DNA of 64,000 bases from JAVBLF01 sp031553675 (GCA_031553675.1 JAVBLF010000023.1:1-64000), one strand, 5' to 3'; positions 17,570 to 27,102 are shown, numbered from the stretch's first letter. Numbers and translations are program-made. The notes: a model not told the origin generated them from the letters alone.

Positions 17570-18618
17570 AACGGAACGACTTTTGGCATTCCAAGGTATT
17601 TTGGGCTCTGATGGCGCTGGCGCTCTTGCTTGTGGTCAGCGTCCTGATCGACCCGAACTTCTTCAAACTCAGCGTACAGCGCGACACCGGCATGCTCTAC
17701 GGGAGCCTGGTCGACATCGTGAACCGCGCGAGCGAGATCATGATCATCGCCTTCGGCATGACGCTCGTGATCGCCGTGACGGGCGGCACAGATCTGTCGG
17801 TCGGCGCGGTCGTGGCACTGTCGGGCGCGGTGGCGGTGGCGCTGATCCGCGGCGACACCGTGATGGCGGACAACGCATCGGCGGCACCTTTCGGCCTCGT
17901 GATACTGGCGCCCCTTCTCGTGGCGGCGGTATGCGGGCTGTGGAACGGTCTTCTCGTCGCCAAGGCGGGCATCCAGCCGATCATCGCGACGCTGATCCTC
18001 ATGGTGGCGGGGCGCGGCATGGCCCAGCTCATCACGGGGGCGCGACTGCTAACGACGGGCTTTCCGCCCTTTCTGGCGATCGGGCGCGGCCATTTTCTGT
18101 CCATCCCGATCCCGGTGTGGATCTGGATCGCCGTGCTCGCGCTCATGCTGCTTGTGACCAAGTTCACTTCGCTTGGCATCTTCATCGAGGCGATCGGCAT
18201 CAACCGGAGTGCTTCGCGTTACGCCGGTGTGAACGCGACGGGCGTCATCATACTGACCTACGTGATCACGGGCGTGTGCGCGGGCGTGGCGGGCTTGATG
18301 TACGCGTCGCGCATCGGCGTGGCCGACGCCAACAACGCGGGGCTTTACTACGAGCTCGACGCGATCCTGGCCGTCGTCATCGGCGGCACGAGCATGACGG
18401 GCGGCAAGTTCAGCCTGGTGGGGACGATGATCGGGGCGCTGATCATCCGCACGATCATCACGATGGTCTACTACTTCGGCATCGCGGCCGAGGCGACGAT
18501 GGTGTTCAAGGCGGCGATCGTCGTGGCGGTCATATTGCTGCAATCGGCACCGGTACGGCAGTTCTTTGCCCAGCGGAAGAAGGGCGCCGTCAAGCCGGCG
18601 CATTCGGAGGTGGCTTAA
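17566..18618 (+). CDS. ytfT: Sugar ABC transporter permease, YtfT type
   Basis: A 350-residue permease with about nine or ten membrane segments. The family signature is AFGMTLVIAVTGGTDLSVGA, with GGTSMTGGKFSLVGT towards the end. The TTG start overlaps the ATPase stop (TTGA), and GGGAGGTG lies 7 bases upstream. It is followed directly by a second, different permease; transporters with two distinct permeases of this kind are the YtfQRT-YjfF group. Confidence 0.92.
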   Translation: MKRNDFWHSKVFWALMALALLLVVSVLIDPNFFKLSVQRDTGMLYGSLVDIVNRASEIMIIAFGMTLVIAVTGGTDLSVGAVVALSGAVAVALIRGDTVMADNASAAPFGLVILAPLLVAAVCGLWNGLLVAKAGIQPIIATLILMVAGRGMAQLITGARLLTTGFPPFLAIGRGHFLSIPIPVWIWIAVLALMLLVTKFTSLGIFIEAIGINRSASRYAGVNATGVIILTYVITGVCAGVAGLMYASRIGVADANNAGLYYELDAILAVVIGGTSMTGGKFSLVGTMIGALIIRTIITMVYYFGIAAEATMVFKAAIVVAVILLQSAPVRQFFAQRKKGAVKPAHSEVA

Positions 18619-19626
18619 ATGCAGACGCTGACACGAGGCGCCAAGCGGCTTTTCAACCCCAAATACATCACGCTGACGACAACGATCACGCTGCTTCTTC
18701 TCTTTTACGTGGTCGGCGTCGCGATCTATGGTGGCAAGGGCTTTTTCACGATGCGCACCTTCATGAACCTCTTCATCGACAACGCACACATCGGCATCTC
18801 GGCGGTCGGCATGACGCTGGTTTTGATCTCGGGCGGCATCGACCTGTCGGTGGGTGCGGTGGCGGCGCTGACGACCATGCTGATCGCCTTTGGCAGCGAA
18901 AAGCTGGGGATCGACCCCTTCGTGTGCGCGCTCTTTGCGCTCGCCATGGGGGCATTGCTGGGCTTTGCGATGGGCGGCATGATACAGGTCTTCCAGGTGC
19001 CGCCCTTCATCGCGACGCTGTCGGGCATGTTCTTTTCGCGGGGTTTGTGCGCAATCATCAGCCGCGACTCGATCGCGATCCGCGCGGCGAACTTCGGGGC
19101 CTTGGCGTCCTGGAAGATCGCGCTGGTGCAGAAACCCAAAGCCTTCATCAACTTCCCCGTCTTCCTTTTTCTCGCCGTTCTCTTGATCGGTATCTACGTA
19201 ACGCGATATACTAGGTTTGGCCGCAACGTCTACGCGATCGGGGGCAATGAGCAGTCGGCCCGCCTGATGGGTCTGCCCGTCGCGCGGACGAAGATCGCGG
19301 TGTACACGATCAACGGCTTTTGCAGCGCCTTGGCTGGCATCGCGTTTGCGCTTTACACGAAGTCGGGCTGGTCGCTCAACCTGAACGGTATGGAGCTCGA
19401 CGTGATCGCGGCGGCGGTGATCGGGGGCACGCTCTTGACGGGCGGCGTCGGCTCGGTCTTCGGGACGCTGTTCGGCGTGCTGATGCTCGCGCTGATACCG
19501 ACCTTCATCACCTTCAACGGAAAGCTCGATTCCTGGTGGGGGAAGATCTTCATCGGGGTGCTTCTCTTGGCCTTCATCGGCCTACAGCGTGTCGTGGTCG
19601 TATCGTCGGCGAAGCGAAAAACGTAA
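18619..19626 (+). CDS. yjfF: Sugar ABC transporter permease, YjfF type
   Basis: A 335-residue permease whose ATG follows the YtfT stop without a gap. It has a short cytoplasmic start, eight to ten hydrophobic segments, the signature AVGMTLVLISGGIDLSVGAV, RFGRNVYAIGGNEQSARLMG in the cytoplasmic loop and GGTLLTGGVGSVFGT. It would form the second half of a heterodimeric channel with YtfT. Repeats occupy the gap before araB. Confidence 0.92.
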   Translation: MQTLTRGAKRLFNPKYITLTTTITLLLLFYVVGVAIYGGKGFFTMRTFMNLFIDNAHIGISAVGMTLVLISGGIDLSVGAVAALTTMLIAFGSEKLGIDPFVCALFALAMGALLGFAMGGMIQVFQVPPFIATLSGMFFSRGLCAIISRDSIAIRAANFGALASWKIALVQKPKAFINFPVFLFLAVLLIGIYVTRYTRFGRNVYAIGGNEQSARLMGLPVARTKIAVYTINGFCSALAGIAFALYTKSGWSLNLNGMELDVIAAAVIGGTLLTGGVGSVFGTLFGVLMLALIPTFITFNGKLDSWWGKIFIGVLLLAFIGLQRVVVVSSAKRKT

Positions 19627-19630
19627 GGAA

Positions 19631-19744
19631 CGCGCTTTTGGGGTACGCGCTTTTGGGGTACGCGCTTTTTGAAAAAAGCTGCGCAAAAACTTTCATCTGC
19701 ACATGCTTTCGTGCGCCACTCCGTGACGCGCGAATCAGGCGAGA
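19631..19744. repeat. Composite repeat: 15-bp tandem copies, 30-bp dispersed hairpin and adjoining arm
   Basis: CGCGCTTTTGGGGTA occurs twice in tandem (19631-19660) and then runs into the 30-bp dispersed repeat at 19661-19690 (begins CGCGCTTTTTGAAAAAAGCT). A second block, 19706-19744 (begins CTTTCGTGCGCCAC), is the reverse complement of blocks found beside the mutL copy of the same repeat at 30383-30479. Confidence 0.8.
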
Positions 19745-19772
19745 TCCAATAGCGACAGAATAGAGGGGTGGC

Positions 19773-21446
19773 ATGATGGCAAAATACGCGATCGGTGTCG
19801 ATTACGGGACACTGTCGGGACGAGCCGTCGTCGTCGATGTGGCGACGGGGGAGGAGCTGGCGAGCGCGGTCTACGAATACCCGCATGCGGTCATGGATCT
19901 GGCCTTGCCGTCGGGCAAAAAGTTGGGCCAGGACTGGGCCCTCCAGCATCCGCAGGACTATGTGGACGTACTGAAAGAAACGATTCCGGCCGCCATACAA
20001 CAGGCGGGGATCAGTGCGGCGGATGTGATCGGCGTCGGAACGGACTTCACGGCGAGCTCCCCGCTGCCGGTCAAGCGGGATGGAACGCCGCTCTGCTTTT
20101 TGGCGGAATTTGCAGATGAGCCGCATGCCTACGTCAAACTCTGGAAGCATCACGCGGCGCAATACAAGGCGAACCTCTTGAACGACACCGCCCGCGAAAA
20201 GGGCGAGGCTTGGCTGGACAACTACGGCGGGAAGATTTCCTCGGAGTGGGGGATCCCCAAGCTCATGCAAGTGCTGGAAGAAGCGCCGGATGTCTTCGAG
20301 GCGGCCGACCGCTGGATCGAGGCAGCCGACTGGATCGTCTGGCAGCTCGTCGGCGTCGAGACGCGCAACTCCTGCACGGCGGGCTACAAGGAGATCTACA
20401 ACAAGCGGAAGGGGTATCCGTCGAAGGCGTTTTTTAAGGCGCTCGACCCGAGGCTGGAGAACGTCGTCGAGGAGAAGCTCGGGACGGAGATCCTGCCGCT
20501 GGGGACGCGGGCGGGCGGATTGACCGAGGAAGCCGCGCGGTTGACGGGGCTTTTGCCGGGGACGGCGGTCTGCGTCGGAAACGTCGATGCGCACGTCTGT
20601 GTGCCCGCGCTCGGCATCGACGGCCCGGGCAAGATGTTCGCGATCATGGGAACGTCAACCTGCCACATGCTGATGGGCGACCAGGAAAAGCAGGTTCCCG
20701 GCATGTGCGGCGTCGTCGAGGACGGCATCCTGCCGGGCTTCTTCGGATATGAAGCGGGTCAGTCCTGCGTGGGCGACCACTTTGCGTGGTTCATGGAAAA
20801 CGCCCTGCCGGCGGACTACAAAGAAGAGGCGAAAGAGCGGGGCATCGACGTCTATTCGCTGATGCGCGAGAAAATGGAAGCGCTCGAACCAGGCGAGAGC
20901 GGCCTCGTCGCGCTGGACTGGTGGAACGGCAATCGCTCGGTCCTGGTCGACGTCGATCTGACCGGCATGATGCTGGGCATGAATTTGCAGACGAAGGCCG
21001 AGGAGATCTACCGCGCGCTGATCGAAGCGACTGCCTACGGCACGCGCATGATCATTGAGACCTTCCGCGAGAACGGCGTGCCCGTCGATGCGTTCTACGC
21101 GGCGGGCGGCATCTCGCAAAAGGATCCGTTGATCATGCAGATCTACGCCGACATCATCGGCTTGCCGATCCACATCGCCGGAAGCGAGCAAGGCCCGGCG
21201 CTGGGAAGCGCGATCTTCGCGGCCGTTGCGGCGGGGAAGGACGCGGGCGGATACGACGACGTATTTGAGGCAGCGCGCGTCATGGGCAAACTGCGCGACG
21301 AAGTGTACACGCCCAACGCCGAGCACGCCGCGGTTTACGACGAGCTGTACGCCGAGTACAAAGCGCTGCACGATTACTTTGGGCGCGGCACCAACGACGT
21401 GATGAAACGGCTCAAGGCGATCAAGGCGCGGCAGAGCAAGCGATGA
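19773..21446 (+). CDS. araB: Ribulokinase
   Basis: A 557-residue FGGY-family kinase that phosphorylates L-ribulose to L-ribulose 5-phosphate with ATP, the second step of L-arabinose breakdown. The N-terminus [57 protein letters not shown] and [20 protein letters not shown] are AraB blocks, and the length matches AraB (about 560). Two adjacent ATGs are possible; GAGGGG is better spaced for the second (19776). Isomerase and epimerase genes follow, completing the pathway. Confidence 0.96.
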   Translation: MMAKYAIGVDYGTLSGRAVVVDVATGEELASAVYEYPHAVMDLALPSGKKLGQDWALQHPQDYVDVLKETIPAAIQQAGISAADVIGVGTDFTASSPLPVKRDGTPLCFLAEFADEPHAYVKLWKHHAAQYKANLLNDTAREKGEAWLDNYGGKISSEWGIPKLMQVLEEAPDVFEAADRWIEAADWIVWQLVGVETRNSCTAGYKEIYNKRKGYPSKAFFKALDPRLENVVEEKLGTEILPLGTRAGGLTEEAARLTGLLPGTAVCVGNVDAHVCVPALGIDGPGKMFAIMGTSTCHMLMGDQEKQVPGMCGVVEDGILPGFFGYEAGQSCVGDHFAWFMENALPADYKEEAKERGIDVYSLMREKMEALEPGESGLVALDWWNGNRSVLVDVDLTGMMLGMNLQTKAEEIYRALIEATAYGTRMIIETFRENGVPVDAFYAAGGISQKDPLIMQIYADIIGLPIHIAGSEQGPALGSAIFAAVAAGKDAGGYDDVFEAARVMGKLRDEVYTPNAEHAAVYDELYAEYKALHDYFGRGTNDVMKRLKAIKARQSKR

Positions 21447-21464
21447 CAAAGTGATAGTGAACGG

Positions 21465-21492
21465 CGCCCCACAGGCAACGCTCTGTGGGGCG
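21465..21492 (+). terminator. Hairpin between araB and araA (weak terminator or processing site)
   Basis: CGCCCCACAG / CTGTGGGGCG stem with an 8-base loop. It is followed by GTTGTC rather than a T-run, so it may attenuate or protect mRNA rather than terminate it. Confidence 0.4.
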
Positions 21493-21533
21493 GTTGTCAT
21501 GGTATTTTTTGGCTTCAGACGAGAGGAGTTCGT

Positions 21534-23003
21534 ATGAAAGACAAACAGTTTTGGTTTCTGGTCGGTTCGCAGCACCTCTACGGCGAAGAGACGCTCCGCC
21601 AGGTCGCCGCGCACGCCGAGCGCATCGCCAAGGCGCTGAACGACGCGCCGAGCATTCCCTGTGGGGTGACGCTCCAGCCGGTGCTGACGACGCCGGACGA
21701 CATTTTGCAGGTGATGCGCGCGGCCAACCAGGCCGACGATTGCCTGGGCGTAATCTGCTGGATGCACACCTTCAGCCCGTCGAAGATGTGGATCAACGGC
21801 TTCGCTACGCTGCAAAAGCCCTATTGCCACCTGCACACCCAGTTTAACCGCCAGATCCCCGACGAAGGGATCGACATGGATTTCATGAACCTGAACCAGT
21901 CGGCGCACGGCGACCGCGAGCACGGCTTCATCGCCGCGCGCATGCGTCTGGCGCGCAAGATCGTCGTCGGGTACTGGGAAGACGAGGACGTTCAAGTGCA
22001 GATTGGCAACTGGATGCGTTCTTGTGTGGGCGTACATGCGTCGCGCCGCCTGAAAGTCATGCGCTTTGGCGACAACATGCGCCAGGTTGCCGTGACGGAA
22101 GGCGACAAGGTCGAGACACAGATCAAACTGGGCTGGCAAGTCAACACCACGCCGGTCGGCGACCTCGTCGAGGCGATGGGGCGGGTAACGCCCCAGGAGA
22201 TCGACGCGCAGGTCGAGGCCTACCGCGCGCTGTACGACTTTCCGGCCGAGGGCATCGAAGCGATCCGCTACCAGGCGCACTGCGAATGCGGCATGAAAAA
22301 GCTTTTCGAGGCCGAAGGGTGCATGGCGTTTACGAATACCTTCGAGGATTTACACGGCATGCAGCAATTGCCCGGCCTCGCGACGCAGCACCTGATGGCG
22401 TCGGGCTACGGCTACGGCGGCGAGGGAGACTGGAAGACCGCCGGATTGACGAGCGTCATGAAAGCGATGGCGGAAGGGCTGCCGGGCGGCACGAGCTTCA
22501 TGGAAGACTACACCTACGACTTGACGGCGGGGCAGGAATTGGTGCTTGGGGCGCATATGCTCGAAGTCTGCCCGACGATCGCGGCAGACAAGCCGCGCAT
22601 TGAAGTCCACCCGCTCGGCATTGGCGGCAAGAACGACCCGGCACGCGTCGTCTTCGAGGGAGCGGAGGGACCGGCAATCTGCGTGTCGCTCATCGATATG
22701 GGCGGACGGCTGCGGATGATCGTGCAGGATGTCATGGCGGTGAAGCCGATCTACAAGATGCCCAACCTGCCGGTGGCGCGGGTGATGTGGAAGCCGCTGC
22801 CCGACCTCAAGATCGGGGCACACGCGTGGATCCTGGCGGGCGGCGCCCACCACACGACGATGAGCTTTGCCCTCGACGCGGGGCATATGCGCGATTTCGC
22901 CGAGATCATGGACATCGAGTTCGTTCACATCGGCGAAACGACCGAGCTCGACGCGTTCCGGCACGATCTTTTCCTGGCTGATTTGGCCTGGAAGCTCAAG
23001 TGA
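21534..23003 (+). CDS. araA: L-arabinose isomerase
   Basis: A 489-residue enzyme that converts L-arabinose to L-ribulose in a Mn2+-dependent reaction. [16 protein letters not shown] at the start, [33 protein letters not shown], the catalytic-region Glu residues in FTNTFEDL and [13 protein letters not shown], and the late [10 protein letters not shown] histidines are all diagnostic. Length is close to the usual 500. GAGAGGAG precedes the ATG. It lies between araB and araD. Confidence 0.97.
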   Translation: MKDKQFWFLVGSQHLYGEETLRQVAAHAERIAKALNDAPSIPCGVTLQPVLTTPDDILQVMRAANQADDCLGVICWMHTFSPSKMWINGFATLQKPYCHLHTQFNRQIPDEGIDMDFMNLNQSAHGDREHGFIAARMRLARKIVVGYWEDEDVQVQIGNWMRSCVGVHASRRLKVMRFGDNMRQVAVTEGDKVETQIKLGWQVNTTPVGDLVEAMGRVTPQEIDAQVEAYRALYDFPAEGIEAIRYQAHCECGMKKLFEAEGCMAFTNTFEDLHGMQQLPGLATQHLMASGYGYGGEGDWKTAGLTSVMKAMAEGLPGGTSFMEDYTYDLTAGQELVLGAHMLEVCPTIAADKPRIEVHPLGIGGKNDPARVVFEGAEGPAICVSLIDMGGRLRMIVQDVMAVKPIYKMPNLPVARVMWKPLPDLKIGAHAWILAGGAHHTTMSFALDAGHMRDFAEIMDIEFVHIGETTELDAFRHDLFLADLAWKLK

Positions 23004-23011
23004 GGGACGCG

Positions 23012-23695
23012 ATGAGGGATTGGAAGCAAAGCGTACTCGAAGCGAATCTGGCGCTGCCGAAGCACGGACTCGTGACTTTCACGTGGGGCAACGTGTCGGC
23101 GATCGACAGGGCGCGGGGATGGGTTTGTATCAAGGCGTCGGGCGTGCCTTACGAGAGCATGACGGCGGAGGACATGGTCGTCGTCGATCTCGAGGGCAGT
23201 GTGGTCGAGGGCAATCGCAAGCCCTCGTCCGACCTGCCGACGCATTTGGTTTTGTATCGGGCTTTTGGAGCGATCGGCGGCGTCGTGCATACCCACAGCC
23301 GCTGGGCGACGACATTCGCCCAGATCGGGCGGGGGATTCCGGCGCTCGGCACGACGCATGCGGATTATTACTATGGGGAGATTCCCTGCACGCGCCCCAT
23401 GACGCCCGACGAGATCGCGGGCGACTATGAAAAGGCGACGGGCGACGTGATCGTCGAACGTTTCGCGAAGCTGGACGCGGCGGCGATCCCAGCGGCGCTC
23501 GTCCACAGCCACGGGCCTTTCACCTGGGGCAAAGATGCCGACGAGGCCGTCCACAACGCCGTCGTGCTGGAGGAGGTCGCCATGATGGCCTGGCACGGCC
23601 TGGCGATGCGTCCGGATCTGCCGACGATGCAAAGCGAGCTACTCGACAAACACTACTTGCGCAAACACGGAAAAGACGCCTACTATGGGCAGTGA
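23012..23695 (+). CDS. araD: L-ribulose-5-phosphate 4-epimerase
   Basis: A 227-residue class II aldolase-fold enzyme that converts L-ribulose 5-phosphate to D-xylulose 5-phosphate, feeding the pentose phosphate pathway. [36 protein letters not shown], the zinc-binding [12 protein letters not shown] and [12 protein letters not shown] are AraD blocks; E. coli AraD has 231 residues. The ATG at 23012 follows GAGGG by 5 bases. An in-frame GTG at 23000 overlaps the araA stop and would add four residues. Confidence 0.96.
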   Translation: MRDWKQSVLEANLALPKHGLVTFTWGNVSAIDRARGWVCIKASGVPYESMTAEDMVVVDLEGSVVEGNRKPSSDLPTHLVLYRAFGAIGGVVHTHSRWATTFAQIGRGIPALGTTHADYYYGEIPCTRPMTPDEIAGDYEKATGDVIVERFAKLDAAAIPAALVHSHGPFTWGKDADEAVHNAVVLEEVAMMAWHGLAMRPDLPTMQSELLDKHYLRKHGKDAYYGQ

Positions 23696-23713
23696 ACGGT
23701 GCGCGATCGATTC

Positions 23714-23742
23714 TTGAACAAGTCGAGGGAGGTTGATACAAT
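23714..23742 (+). promoter_or_regulatory. Predicted sigma-A promoter of the GntR regulator gene
   Basis: TTGAAC and TACAAT are separated by 17 bases, with TG one base before the -10. It lies just after araD and 26 bases before the regulator ATG, so the regulator can be made independently of araBAD. Confidence 0.65.
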
Positions 23743-23767
23743 AAAGGCGGAAGAAAGGGGAGCCATT

Positions 23768-24433
23768 ATGGGCGAAAAGATAGAACGCGTCTCTCTGGTC
23801 AACCAAGTACATACATCGATCATCAGCCGCATCCAAAACGGCGTCATCGCGCCAGGCGAACGGCTGAACATCGAGGATCTCGCGGTGGATTTTGGCGTCA
23901 GCCGAACGCCTGTCCGCGAAGCGATCAGCAAACTGACACAAGAAGGCTTTGTGGAGCAGGTGTACAATTCGGGGCCGCGCGTCGTCCGCTTGAACGGCAA
24001 GCAAATGCGCGACGTCATCCGGACGAACGCGACGCTCTTTTCGGGCGTGATCGAGTCTTACGCCTCCATGCACCCCAAAACGCACGAAGCATTGATCCGC
24101 AAATTGACCCGCAGCGTCGATGCGCAGCGGTTCGCGCTGGAAGACGGCGACATCGATTCGTTTTACCAGCATTCGGTGCGCTTCCACATCGACATGATCG
24201 AGGCGTGCCAAAACGAGATGATGAAAAAGTTTGCCTTGCAGACACAATACCAGATCAACATGTGCGCGCTTTACTACCAAAAAGACGAGGCGATCCGCTC
24301 ACGGGGTCTGGAGGAGCACGAGCAGATACTCGCCTGCCTACAAAAAAAGGACTTCGGCGGGGCGATCGCTTTGATGTGCGCCCACAACCGCGAAGGCGAA
24401 GAGCACATTTCGCTGGAGGCATTGGAAGCGTAA
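23768..24433 (+). CDS. GntR-family regulator with FCD ligand domain
   Basis: A 221-residue regulator. The winged helix-turn-helix (residues 10-75) reads VHTSIISRIQNGVIAPGERL and SRTPVREAISKLTQEGFVEQ. The C-terminal all-helical domain has the FCD-type pattern with HIDMIEACQNEMM and a late EHEQILACLQKKDF then AHNREGEEH. AAAGGGGAG precedes the ATG. Its position directly after araD suggests control of the arabinose genes, but known arabinose repressors (AraR) usually pair a GntR head with a LacI-like sensor, so this is a different type. Confidence 0.9.
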   Translation: MGEKIERVSLVNQVHTSIISRIQNGVIAPGERLNIEDLAVDFGVSRTPVREAISKLTQEGFVEQVYNSGPRVVRLNGKQMRDVIRTNATLFSGVIESYASMHPKTHEALIRKLTRSVDAQRFALEDGDIDSFYQHSVRFHIDMIEACQNEMMKKFALQTQYQINMCALYYQKDEAIRSRGLEEHEQILACLQKKDFGGAIALMCAHNREGEEHISLEALEA

Positions 24434-24446
24434 GACGGATGCAGAT

Positions 24447-24480
24447 CACAAAAAACGCCCGATGAGGGGCGTTTTTTGTG
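24447..24480 (+). terminator. Rho-independent terminator of the GntR gene
   Basis: CACAAAAAACGCCC pairs with GGGCGTTTTTTGTG around a short loop, ending in a T-run 14 bases after the stop. Confidence 0.85.
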
Positions 24481-24522
24481 CGCTTTGGTGGCACGTCGAT
24501 TGCGAATTCCGCGGCGGCGGCA

Positions 24523-24555
24523 TACAAAAAACGCCCCATCGGAGCGTCTTTTGTG
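24523..24555 (-). terminator. Rho-independent terminator of the tRNA operon
   Basis: On the minus strand ACAAAAGACGCTCC pairs with GGGGCGTTTTTTGT immediately after the CCA end of the last tRNA. Confidence 0.8.
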
Positions 24556-24640
24556 GTGCGGGAAACAGGACTTGAACCTGCATGAGCGTACACTCACTAG
24601 AACCTGAATCTAGCGCGTCTGCCAATTCCGCCATTCCCGC
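24554..24640 (-). tRNA. tRNA-Leu (CAG anticodon)
   Basis: 87 bases including an encoded CCA. The acceptor GCGGGAA pairs with TTCCCGC, a long variable arm is present (class II), and the anticodon loop TTCAGGT gives CAG between CTAGA and TCTAG. It is the last tRNA of the operon. Confidence 0.95.
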
Positions 24641-24645
24641 GGATG

Positions 24646-24730
<85 letters not shown>

Positions 24731-24769
24731 ACGTAAGGTATGCAATTGTCAAGGCCCCAAAATGGGGAA

Positions 24770-24845
24770 TGGAGCTGGTGATGGGACTTGAACCCGCAAC
24801 CTGCTGATTACAAATCAGCTGCTCTGCCAATTGAGCTACACCAGC
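24770..24845 (-). tRNA. tRNA-Thr (TGT anticodon)
   Basis: 76 bases with encoded CCA and discriminator T. Acceptor GCTGGTG/CACCAGC, anticodon loop TTTGTAA (TGT) between GCTGA and TCAGC. Confidence 0.95.
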
Positions 24846-24863
24846 ACAATCGGAGCGGGCAAA

Positions 24864-24939
24864 TGGTGCCTCAGAGTGGAATCGAACCACCGACACAGGG
24901 ATTTTCAGTCCCTTGCTCTACCGACTGAGCTACCGAGGC
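24864..24939 (-). tRNA. tRNA-Phe (GAA anticodon)
   Basis: 76 bases with encoded CCA. Acceptor GCCTCGG/CTGAGGC with one G-T pair, anticodon loop CTGAAAA (GAA) between GGGA and TCCC. Confidence 0.95.
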
Positions 24940-24961
24940 GCGTAACGCGCACGAAGGGAAA

Positions 24962-25038
24962 TGGCGACCCGGATGGGGCTCGAACCCACGACCTCTAGCG
25001 TGACAGGCTAGCGCTCTAACCAGCTGAGCTACCGGGCC
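24962..25038 (-). tRNA. tRNA-Asp (GTC anticodon)
   Basis: 77 bases with encoded CCA and discriminator G, an identity feature of tRNA-Asp. Acceptor GGCCCGG/CCGGGTC, anticodon loop CTGTCAC (GTC). Confidence 0.95.
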
Positions 25039-25064
25039 AAATGCGCCCAACGCCTTGGGCAGAG

Positions 25065-25141
25065 TGGTGGGCCTTCAGGGACTCGAACCCCGGACCAATC
25101 GGTTATGAGCCGACCGCTCTAACCAACTGAGCTAAAGGCCC
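25065..25141 (-). tRNA. tRNA with CAT anticodon (elongator Met or Ile2)
   Basis: 77 bases with encoded CCA. Acceptor GGGCCTT/AAGGCCC, anticodon loop CTCATAA (CAT) between GTCGG and CCGAT. The acceptor-D region CCTTTAGCTCAGTTGGTTAG resembles Bacillus tRNA-Ile2, whose CAT is modified to lysidine by TilS, as well as clostridial elongator tRNA-Met. It lacks the initiator-type mispaired first acceptor base. Amino acid identity cannot be fixed by eye. Confidence 0.9.
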
Positions 25142-25169
25142 AAGCCCTGCGCGTTTGTGGGCGGAATAA

Positions 25170-25244
25170 TGGTGACCCCTAGGAGACTCGAACTCCTGTT
25201 ACCGCCGTGAAAGGGCGGTGTCTTAACCGCTTGACCAAGGGGCC
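25170..25244 (-). tRNA. tRNA-Glu (TTC anticodon)
   Basis: 75 bases with encoded CCA. Acceptor GGCCCCT/AGGGGTC, anticodon loop CTTTCAC (TTC) between CCGCC and GGCGG. Confidence 0.95.
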
Positions 25245-25277
25245 ACGAATTGTATCGCGAGGCATCCAGGCGAGGAA

Positions 25278-25354
25278 TGGTCGGGGTGACAGGATTTGAA
25301 CCTGCGGCCCCATGCTCCCAAAGCACGTGCGCTACCGAACTGCGCTACACCCCG
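25278..25354 (-). tRNA. tRNA-Pro (TGG anticodon)
   Basis: 77 bases with encoded CCA. Acceptor CGGGGTG/CACCCCG, anticodon loop TTTGGGA (TGG). It is the first tRNA of the eight-gene operon. Confidence 0.95.
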
Positions 25355-25405
25355 ACGCACGCTTGAGGGGCTTGTGGAGCCCGCCGCGCGTTAGCGACGC
25401 TCTTT

Positions 25406-25434
25406 ATATTAACCGATGCGCATGGGGCTGTCAA
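25406..25434 (-). promoter_or_regulatory. Predicted strong promoter of the tRNA operon
   Basis: On the minus strand a consensus TTGACA and TAATAT are separated by 17 bases, 52 bases before tRNA-Pro. Confidence 0.8.
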
Positions 25435-25524
25435 GCCTTTTTGTGAAAAAAAGCGTCGGAAGGCGGAAGGCTCGCATCGTCCGCACCCTGTGGGATGGCG
25501 GGTTTTGCGCAGGCGGCGGCTTGC

Positions 25525-25553
25525 TTGCATTTCAAGTATTGGTTTGGTATGAT
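25525..25553 (+). promoter_or_regulatory. Predicted sigma-A promoter of miaB
   Basis: TTGCAT and TATGAT with a 17-base spacer, about 65 bases before the miaB start region. It is divergent from the tRNA promoter. Confidence 0.65.
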
Positions 25554-25617
25554 GTGAAGGCATAATGAGAGGAAAACGCAGCGTCTCGGAACGAAAAAAC
25601 GCGGTCCGCGCGGACGC

Positions 25618-27102
25618 ATGCGTAGGAAAGGATTGGAAACCCTGGAAGATAAGGAAGCTCAGGGCGTGGCGATTCCGGCAGAAGAGCTCGAAGCCCAGCG
25701 CGCCATCCTGTGCCAGATCCGCGAGGGCTGGGCGGGGCGCTTTGCAGCGCAGACGAAACGGCCCCCGCGCTACGCCATCGCGACCTACGGCTGCCAGATG
25801 AACGAGCGCGATTCTCAGCACCTCGGCGGCATGCTCGACATGGCGGGCTTTGTGCCCGGAAGCTGGGACGACGCCGACCTCTTGCTCTTCAACACCTGCT
25901 GTGTCCGCGAACACGCCGAACACCGCGTCTTCGGAAACGTCGGCGCGCTCTATAAACGAAAGCAAGCCAACCCAGACCTTTTGATCGGCGTCTGCGGGTG
26001 CATGATGCAGCAGGCAGACGTCGCGAAACGGCTCTATGAACGCTTTCCCTTCGTCGATCTCGTCTTCGGCACACACGCGCTCTACGCCTTTCCGGCGCTT
26101 CTGGCGCGCGCGATCGACGGGGGCGGGCGGGTGCTCGATCTGCGTGCGGGCGACGGGCGCATTGCCGAAGACCTGCCCAGCCGCCGCGACGCATCGGTCA
26201 GCGCCTTCGTCACGGTCATGTACGGTTGTGACAATTACTGTTCCTATTGCGTCGTGCCTTACGTGCGCGGCCGGGAACGCAGCCGCCGTCCGGGCGAGAT
26301 TTTGCGCGAGATCGAGGATCTGCGTTCGTGCGGCGTCGTCGAGGTGACGCTGCTCGGCCAAAACGTCAATTCCTACGGCAAAGACCTCGGCACGGATCAC
26401 CCCGACTTCGCGGATCTCCTGCGAAGCGTCGCCAATGTCGAAGGCATCGAGCGCGTCCGTTTCATGACCTCGCACCCCAAGGACCTCTCGAGTCGCCTGA
26501 TCGACGCGATGGCTGCCTGTCCGACCGTCTGCCGCCACATCCACCTTCCGGTGCAGTCGGGCAGCGACGCCGTTCTCACAGCCATGAACCGCCGATATAC
26601 CCGCGCACGTTATCTCGAACGGCTGCGGGCGATCCGAGAGCGTCTGCCCGGCGTCGAGCTGACGACCGACATCATCGTCGGCTTCCCCGGCGAGACCGAG
26701 GCCGACTTTGAAGACACACTCGACCTCGTGCGCCAAGCGGGCTTCGCGTCGGCGTTCACCTTTATGTATTCGCCGCGCGGTGGCACGCCGGCCGCGTCGA
26801 TGGACGGCCAGATTCCGGCGGACGTCAAAAAGCAAAGGCTGCTCCGACTTAACGAGCTCCAGGGCGAGATGGGGCGGCGCAACAACGAATCCTACCTCGG
26901 CCAAACGCTCGACATCCTCGTCGAAGGCCAAGACGAACGCGATCACGCCCTGATCTACGGCAAAAGCGGCAACTTCAAAATGGTCTACGCGCCGGGCGAC
27001 GCATCCGAGATCGGCAAGACGATCCCCGTGCGCGTCACGGCCGTCCGCGCAAACGCTTTGCGCGGCGAACGCACCGACGACGGGTTCACATCACAACGAT
27101 AG
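25618..27102 (+). CDS. miaB: tRNA-2-methylthio-N6-dimethylallyladenosine synthase
   Basis: A 494-residue radical-SAM methylthiotransferase that adds a methylthio group to i6A37 of tRNA, after MiaA has made i6A. The UPF0004 domain has cluster cysteines in TYGCQMNERD, FNTCCVREHAE and GVCGCMMQQ. The radical-SAM motif is YGCDNYCSYCVVPY (Cys204, 208, 211). A TRAM domain ends the protein. The ATG at 25618 has no Shine-Dalgarno; TTG 25633 (after AGGAAAGG) or GTG 25666 (after AGGAAG) may be the true start. miaA lies five genes downstream. Confidence 0.95.
   Translation: MRRKGLETLEDKEAQGVAIPAEELEAQRAILCQIREGWAGRFAAQTKRPPRYAIATYGCQMNERDSQHLGGMLDMAGFVPGSWDDADLLLFNTCCVREHAEHRVFGNVGALYKRKQANPDLLIGVCGCMMQQADVAKRLYERFPFVDLVFGTHALYAFPALLARAIDGGGRVLDLRAGDGRIAEDLPSRRDASVSAFVTVMYGCDNYCSYCVVPYVRGRERSRRPGEILREIEDLRSCGVVEVTLLGQNVNSYGKDLGTDHPDFADLLRSVANVEGIERVRFMTSHPKDLSSRLIDAMAACPTVCRHIHLPVQSGSDAVLTAMNRRYTRARYLERLRAIRERLPGVELTTDIIVGFPGETEADFEDTLDLVRQAGFASAFTFMYSPRGGTPAASMDGQIPADVKKQRLLRLNELQGEMGRRNNESYLGQTLDILVEGQDERDHALIYGKSGNFKMVYAPGDASEIGKTIPVRVTAVRANALRGERTDDGFTSQR

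Noticed and set aside
19631..19669. A CRISPR array suggested by the 15-bp tandem repeats
   Set aside because: The units are adjacent with no spacers, and no cas gene is present.
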